From an uncultured Bacilli bacterium (GTDB lineage: Bacteria > Bacillota_I > Bacilli_A > RF39 > UBA660): a DNA stretch of 9,310 nucleotides. The DNA is taken from positions 1 through 9,310 of the forward strand of contig CANQEF010000038.1 of NCBI GenBank assembly GCA_947594675.1, written 5' to 3'. Both the position numbers and the translations under genes were made by a program. The notes under the pieces are model-generated. The model was given only the letters and a program-made list of their open reading frames with translations, did not search any database and was not told the origin of the DNA. Of the stretch, positions 5,970 through 9,310 are shown piece by piece (the stretch's first letter is position 1; each line of letters opens with the position of its first letter).

Positions 5970-7768
5970 TAACAAAGGGACAAGTTATTAATGATCGTTA
6001 TGAAATAATACGTTCAATTGGCGAAGGTGGTATGGCAAATGTTTATTTAGGATATGATACAATTCTAGATAGAAATGTTGCGATTAAGGTTTTAAGAGGA
6101 GATTTATCTAACGATGAAAAGTTTGTTAGGAGGTTTCAAAGAGAGGCTTTGTCAGCTTCATCTTTGGCACATCCTAATATAGTTGAAGTTTATGATGTTG
6201 GTGAAGATGATGGGCTTTATTATATTGTAATGGAGTATATTGAAGGTAAAACTTTAAAACAGCTACTTAAGAAGAGGGGTACTTTGACTTTAAGTGAGGC
6301 TATTGATATAATGCTCCAACTTACTGATGGGATGGCTCATGCTCATGACTCATATATAATTCATAGAGATTTGAAACCTCAAAATATAATGATTAAAGAT
6401 GATGGGCAAATTAAAATTACTGATTTTGGTATTGCTATGGCTCTTAATTCAACACAATTGACACAAACAAATTCAGTAATGGGTTCTGTTCATTATTTGC
6501 CACCAGAACAGGCAAGTGGTAAGGGTTGTACTATAAAGAGTGATATTTATTCAATGGGAATTATCTTTTATGAATTACTTAGTGGTAGTTTGCCTTTTAG
6601 GGGTGATAATGCTGTTGAGATTGCTCTTAAACATATGAGAGATCCTTTACCTAGTTTAAAAGAGGAAAATGAATCAATTCCACAGAGTATAGAAAACATT
6701 ATTATGAAAGCAACAGCTAAGAATCCTAAAAATAGATATGAAGATGCAAGAAGTATGCATGAAGATTTACTTACTGCTTTAGATGATGAGAGAATGAATG
6801 AAGATGTTTATCAGTTTAAATATCCAGAAAATGAAAATGATAATACGAAGAAGATTAAAAAATTAGAAGAAATTGAAAATAAAGATGAGGAGCATCAAGA
6901 GACGGAACAGATTGCTAGAAAAGTAGAGGATATTGAGGATAAGAAAAATAAGCGGGTAATTATTGTTTTGGTAGTTATATTTGTTATTTTATTAGCTAGT
7001 TTCTTTATAGTCTTCTTTGTTATCCCTTCAGGTACTAAGGAAAAAAATAAAATAATACCTGATTGTGAAGGAGATAAAGTAAGTACTTGTGAGAAAAAGT
7101 TACAAGAGGCTGGCTTTGAAGTTGAAGAAGAGGTACAGTCTGAGGCAAGTAAAGAGATTAAAAAGAATAGAGTTGTTAGAACAGATCCGGAGGCAGGACG
7201 TAGTCGTAAAGTTGGTTCTAAAGTTACTATATATAAATCAAGTGGTGAAGAAGTCTATAAGTTAGAAGATTATACTGGTAAGAATTATATTGAAATTCAA
7301 ACGTCTCTTGAATTAGAATTTAAGATGAAAGTTACAGTAGAAAAGAAAGATCCACCAGAGGATTTTGATGTTAGTGAAGATGGAGCTGAGCAGAAGATAA
7401 TCGGTCAATCTTTGGCTGCCGGTAGTGAGGTAAAAGAGGGAGATTCTATTACTTTGTATATTCCAGATATAACAGATGAATTTCCAAATATGAATGGGGA
7501 AGGTTGGAGTTTGGATGATGCTAAGGTATTTTGTTCAAAGTATGGTTTAATAATTGAAGTTGAGGAACAAGAAACAGATGCTTATGAAGAGGGTAAGATT
7601 ATTTCACAATCTAGACCAGCAGGAAGTCCAATTGTAAGTGGAACAACTTTGCGTGTTACGGTTGCGAAAAAGCCAGTTGTTAAGCCATCATCATCACCAA
7701 AGCCATCAAAATCGCCAACTCCTGATAGTTCAACAGATGATAATACAGAAGATGAAGATGAAGAATAG
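5966..7768 (+). CDS. prkC: Transmembrane Ser/Thr protein kinase with three PASTA domains
   Basis: PrkC-type kinases sense peptidoglycan fragments or lipid II outside the cell and phosphorylate proteins of cell-wall synthesis, division and translation inside. The protein has 600 residues. The N-terminal kinase domain (about 12-270) shows GEGGMANVY (19-27, P-loop), Lys41, Glu60, HRDLKPQN (133-140, catalytic Asp135), DFG (153-155), and an activation loop TQLTQTNSVMGSVHY whose Thr163, Thr166 and Thr168 are likely autophosphorylation sites. A charged Glu/Lys linker (about 281-330) precedes one membrane helix (330-352). Three PASTA repeats follow, at about 362-425, 428-500 and 503-568. The tail (571-600) is Pro/Ser/Thr-rich then acidic, with no sorting signal. 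PASTA1 carries Cys367 and Cys375 at positions usually Val and Ala. The GTG start overlaps the phosphatase stop codon, tying their expression together. Identification is secure. Confidence 0.97.
   Translation: MITKGQVINDRYEIIRSIGEGGMANVYLGYDTILDRNVAIKVLRGDLSNDEKFVRRFQREALSASSLAHPNIVEVYDVGEDDGLYYIVMEYIEGKTLKQLLKKRGTLTLSEAIDIMLQLTDGMAHAHDSYIIHRDLKPQNIMIKDDGQIKITDFGIAMALNSTQLTQTNSVMGSVHYLPPEQASGKGCTIKSDIYSMGIIFYELLSGSLPFRGDNAVEIALKHMRDPLPSLKEENESIPQSIENIIMKATAKNPKNRYEDARSMHEDLLTALDDERMNEDVYQFKYPENENDNTKKIKKLEEIENKDEEHQETEQIARKVEDIEDKKNKRVIIVLVVIFVILLASFFIVFFVIPSGTKEKNKIIPDCEGDKVSTCEKKLQEAGFEVEEEVQSEASKEIKKNRVVRTDPEAGRSRKVGSKVTIYKSSGEEVYKLEDYTGKNYIEIQTSLELEFKMKVTVEKKDPPEDFDVSEDGAEQKIIGQSLAAGSEVKEGDSITLYIPDITDEFPNMNGEGWSLDDAKVFCSKYGLIIEVEEQETDAYEEGKIISQSRPAGSPIVSGTTLRVTVAKKPVVKPSSSPKPSKSPTPDSSTDDNTEDEDEE
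6284..6312 (+). promoter_or_regulatory. Candidate internal sigma-A promoter within the kinase gene
   Basis: TTGACT (6284-6289, 5 of 6), a 17-base spacer, then TATAAT (6307-6312, 6 of 6), with TG at 6304-6305 in the extended -10 position. This is close to an ideal sigma-A promoter. Transcription would begin near 6319, inside the kinase domain, and could supply rsgA and rpe without full-length prkC. AT-rich coding DNA produces chance matches, but one this complete is uncommon. Confidence 0.45.
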
Positions 7769-7776
7769 GAGATATT

Positions 7777-8613
7777 ATGCAAGGACAAATAGTTAAAATA
7801 ATTAGTGATTTACATTATGTTAAAAGTGATAATAATATTTGGCCTTGTAAATGTCGGGGAATATTTCGAAAGGAACATATTACTCCTGTAGTGGGGGATT
7901 ATGTTCTTTTCAATAAAGATAAATTATTAATAGAAAAAATACTGCCTAGAAAAAATTATTTTCAAAGGCCGAAAGTTAGTAATATTGATCAAGCTTTTAT
8001 AGTTACTAGTTTAAAAAATCCTGATTTTTCTTTGAATTTATTAGATAAGTTTCTTTGTCTGATGGAATTAAATAAAGTTGATCCTATAATTTGTATTACA
8101 AAAGAAGATTTAGTAAAAGATTTAAATTATTATAAAGAAATATTAAATTATTATAAAAAACTTGGTTATACTGTAGTTTCAAATAAAGATTTGAAGGAAG
8201 TAAAAAAACTTATAAAAGGTAAAATGACGGTATTTACAGGTCAAACTGGTGCTGGTAAGTCTACTTTATTAAATATGTTAAATGAAAAGTGGCATCTAGA
8301 GACTGATGATATTTCTTTGGCTTTAGGAAGAGGTAAACATACTACTAGGGTTGTAGAGGCTTTTGAGTTTTTGGATGGATTGGTTATTGATACTCCAGGT
8401 TTTTCTTCTTTAGACTTAAATAATTATTCTAAAGAGGAAATTAGAGATAGTTTTAGAGAGTTTAGTAAATATATATGTGATTATAAGGATTGTTTGCATA
8501 CAAAAGAGAAAGAATGTCAGGTAAAAAAGGCAGTTTTAGATAATAATATATTAAAGAGTAGATATTTAAACTATTTACAATTTATAAAACAGGAGGGTGA
8601 AGATGAAGGTTAG
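7777..8613 (+). CDS. rsgA: Ribosome small-subunit-dependent GTPase RsgA (circularly permuted GTPase)
   Basis: RsgA binds the 30S subunit late in maturation and hydrolyses GTP to check the decoding centre. The protein has 278 residues, at the short end of the family. An N-terminal OB-fold (about 1-65) is followed by GTPase motifs in the permuted order G4-G1-G2-G3: TKED (108-111), GQTGAGKST (155-163), GRGKHTTR (184-191, with the family's His188 switch) and DTPG (205-208). The C-terminal zinc site is CX4CXHX5C: Cys234, Cys239, His241, Cys247. ATG 7777 follows AGGAG (7767-7771), which overlaps the kinase stop codon. In Bacillus the protein (CpgA) is a substrate of PrkC, which fits the neighbourhood. 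The segment between G4 and G1 contains a short duplicated stretch (LNYYKEI / LNYYKKL). The gene overlaps rpe by 11 bases. Confidence 0.96.
   Translation: MQGQIVKIISDLHYVKSDNNIWPCKCRGIFRKEHITPVVGDYVLFNKDKLLIEKILPRKNYFQRPKVSNIDQAFIVTSLKNPDFSLNLLDKFLCLMELNKVDPIICITKEDLVKDLNYYKEILNYYKKLGYTVVSNKDLKEVKKLIKGKMTVFTGQTGAGKSTLLNMLNEKWHLETDDISLALGRGKHTTRVVEAFEFLDGLVIDTPGFSSLDLNNYSKEEIRDSFREFSKYICDYKDCLHTKEKECQVKKAVLDNNILKSRYLNYLQFIKQEGEDEG
8122..8157 (+). repeat. 15-bp direct repeat inside rsgA
   Basis: TTAAATTATTATAAA occurs at 8122-8136 and again at 8143-8157, offset by 21 bases, i.e. exactly seven codons. It encodes LNYYK twice in frame, in the loop region between the G4 and G1 motifs. The repeat is seen directly; it most likely reflects a small in-frame duplication or simple AT-rich bias. 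Confidence 0.6.
8591..8596 (+). promoter_or_regulatory. Ribosome-binding site that selects ATG 8603 for rpe
   Basis: AGGAGG at 8591-8596 lies 6 bases before ATG 8603. The in-frame GTG at 8597 abuts the motif directly and is too close. ATG 8603 gives MKVSASFL, the usual family N-terminus. Confidence 0.75.
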
Positions 8614-9229
8614 TGCTTCTTTTTTAAGTAGTAAAAATGTTGCTACAGACATTGCTAAATTAAATGAAACTGATGTTGATTATATTCATTTAGATATATT
8701 AGATGGAAAATTTGCTCATAATAAATCACTTCCTTTTAGTGAGTTAAAACATATTTATAAGTATACATCTAAGAGATTAGATGTTCATTTGATGGTTGTT
8801 AATCCTTCAAAATATATTCCTTTGTATGCATCTTTAAATACAGAGTTTATTGTTTTTCATTTGGAAGTTGATGAGAATATTGAGGAAGATTTGAAATTGA
8901 TTAAGAAATATTCAATTAAGGCAGGTTTAGCAATTAAGCCAGATACTAAAGTAAAGGAATTAATTCCTTATTTGCCTTATTTGGATATAGTGTTAGTTAT
9001 GAGTGTAGAACCTGGATTTGGTGGTCAGGAGTTTATAAAAGAGACAGAAGAAAAAATTCAGGAGTTAAGGGATTTGCTTGATACTTATAAAATAGATGCT
9101 GTTATTAGTGTAGATGGTGGAGTAAATGATAAAAGCATAAATATGTGTAGGAATGCATCTATTGTAGTAGCTGGTAGTTATATTGTTAATAGTAATAATT
9201 TTCAAGAAAAAATATCTAGTTTAAGATAA
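8603..9229 (+). CDS. rpe: Ribulose-phosphate 3-epimerase
   Basis: Rpe interconverts D-ribulose 5-phosphate and D-xylulose 5-phosphate in the pentose phosphate pathway, in the cytoplasm. The 208-residue protein from ATG 8603 is a normal-to-short TIM barrel. Metal ligands and catalytic residues are visible: His29 and Asp31 in HLDILDG, His62 in DVHLMV, and Asp171 in SVDGGV. SVEPGFGGQ (134-142) is the phosphate-facing loop, and VVAGSYIV (188-195) is the last phosphate-binding strand. The family's usual APSIL opening appears as SASFL and the 'GxFVPN' loop as GKFAHN, modest divergence that leaves the active site intact. It follows rsgA with an 11-base overlap, as in Bacillus, where thiN comes next; here the transcription unit appears to end instead. 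The related allulose-6-phosphate epimerase is a minor alternative. Confidence 0.95.
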   Translation: MKVSASFLSSKNVATDIAKLNETDVDYIHLDILDGKFAHNKSLPFSELKHIYKYTSKRLDVHLMVVNPSKYIPLYASLNTEFIVFHLEVDENIEEDLKLIKKYSIKAGLAIKPDTKVKELIPYLPYLDIVLVMSVEPGFGGQEFIKETEEKIQELRDLLDTYKIDAVISVDGGVNDKSINMCRNASIVVAGSYIVNSNNFQEKISSLR

Positions 9230-9233
9230 ATAG

Positions 9234-9260
9234 TTATGCTATTGCTTTTTAAAAGCATAA
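9234..9260 (+). other. Palindromic segment just after rpe
   Basis: TTATGCT (9234-9240) pairs with AGCATAA (9254-9260), and a competing tighter palindrome TGCTTTTTAAAAGCA lies at 9243-9257. No T-run follows, so it is a poor terminator on its own. The 9230-9310 stretch holds no gene. Confidence 0.4.
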
Positions 9261-9293
9261 ATAAAAAACAAGATTTTGTAAAAAAGGCAAAAA

Positions 9294-9310
9294 GACCCCT
9301 TACCCCATAA
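9294..9310 (+). terminator. First arm of a probable (bidirectional) intrinsic terminator, cut by the window edge
   Basis: A-rich DNA at 9280-9293 leads into GACCCCTTA (9294-9302), a CCCCA loop (9303-9307) and TAA (9308-9310), which pairs with the inner TTA of the first arm. If the next bases are GGGGTC and T's, this is a G-C-rich terminator. The A-run before it would serve as a T-run for a convergent gene on the - strand. The second arm is not visible, so this is a prediction. Confidence 0.5.

Noticed and set aside
6458..6486. TTGACA in the kinase activation-loop codons as a promoter
   Set aside because: No -10-like hexamer at suitable spacing; the bases encode the conserved Leu-Thr-Gln stretch.
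7582..7788. Minus-strand frame opposite the kinase tail
   Set aside because: The Ser/Gly/Asp-rich product is a shadow of the low-complexity Pro/Ser/acidic tail of the kinase.
1..9310. UGA-as-tryptophan (Mycoplasma) genetic code
   Set aside because: Trp positions use TGG, and TGA terminates fmt, rlmN and the phosphatase gene at the expected family lengths.
9230..9310. Start or end of rpmB on the minus strand
   Set aside because: The reverse complement shows no L28-like residues; any such gene would lie beyond the window.

Overview
The window is a compact, AT-rich (roughly 30% GC by eye) bacterial segment in which every gene lies on the + strand with almost no intergenic space. The standard bacterial code is in use: TGG encodes Trp and TGA serves as a real stop in fmt, rlmN and the phosphatase gene, so this is not a UGA-Trp Mycoplasma. 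Gene content and order (priA, fmt, rlmN, PP2C phosphatase, PASTA kinase, rsgA, rpe) match the well-known Bacillota cluster priA-def-fmt-rsmB-rlmN-prpC-prkC-rsgA-rpe. The low GC, divergent proteins and PASTA kinase suggest a low-GC, peptidoglycan-bearing Bacilli/Erysipelotrichia/RF39-like lineage, probably host-associated. That lineage assignment is inference.

Layout. 1-1118 is the C-terminal part of PriA, entering from the left edge. 1155-2551 holds two unfamiliar genes: a 73-aa Asn-rich tail-anchored protein and a ~384-aa tail-anchored protein with a possible ADP-ribosyltransferase (PARP)-like signature. They occupy the place where def often sits. fmt follows, then a 235-aa single-pass extracytoplasmic protein where rsmB often sits, then rlmN. 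Next come the phosphatase/kinase pair (PP2C and a three-PASTA Ser/Thr kinase), the circularly permuted GTPase rsgA, and rpe. After rpe the last 80 bases carry a small palindrome and what looks like the first arm of an intrinsic terminator cut off by the window edge.

How the genes fit together. priA restarts replication forks. fmt, rlmN and rsgA serve translation (initiator formylation, 23S rRNA/tRNA m2A, 30S maturation). The phosphatase/kinase pair senses the envelope and sets Ser/Thr phosphorylation in the cytoplasm, and RsgA and cell-wall proteins are known targets in relatives. rpe belongs to the pentose phosphate pathway. Short overlaps (ATGA, ATGA, GTGA, and 11 bp between rsgA and rpe) indicate one polycistronic unit with translational coupling. 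Two sigma-A-like promoters are visible in the sequence: one inside the end of priA (before the 73-aa gene) and a very consensus-like one inside the kinase gene.

The best candidates for something undescribed are the two tail-anchored proteins at 1155-2551 and the anchored extracytoplasmic protein at 3478-4185. No mobile elements, CRISPR arrays, tRNAs or rRNAs were seen.
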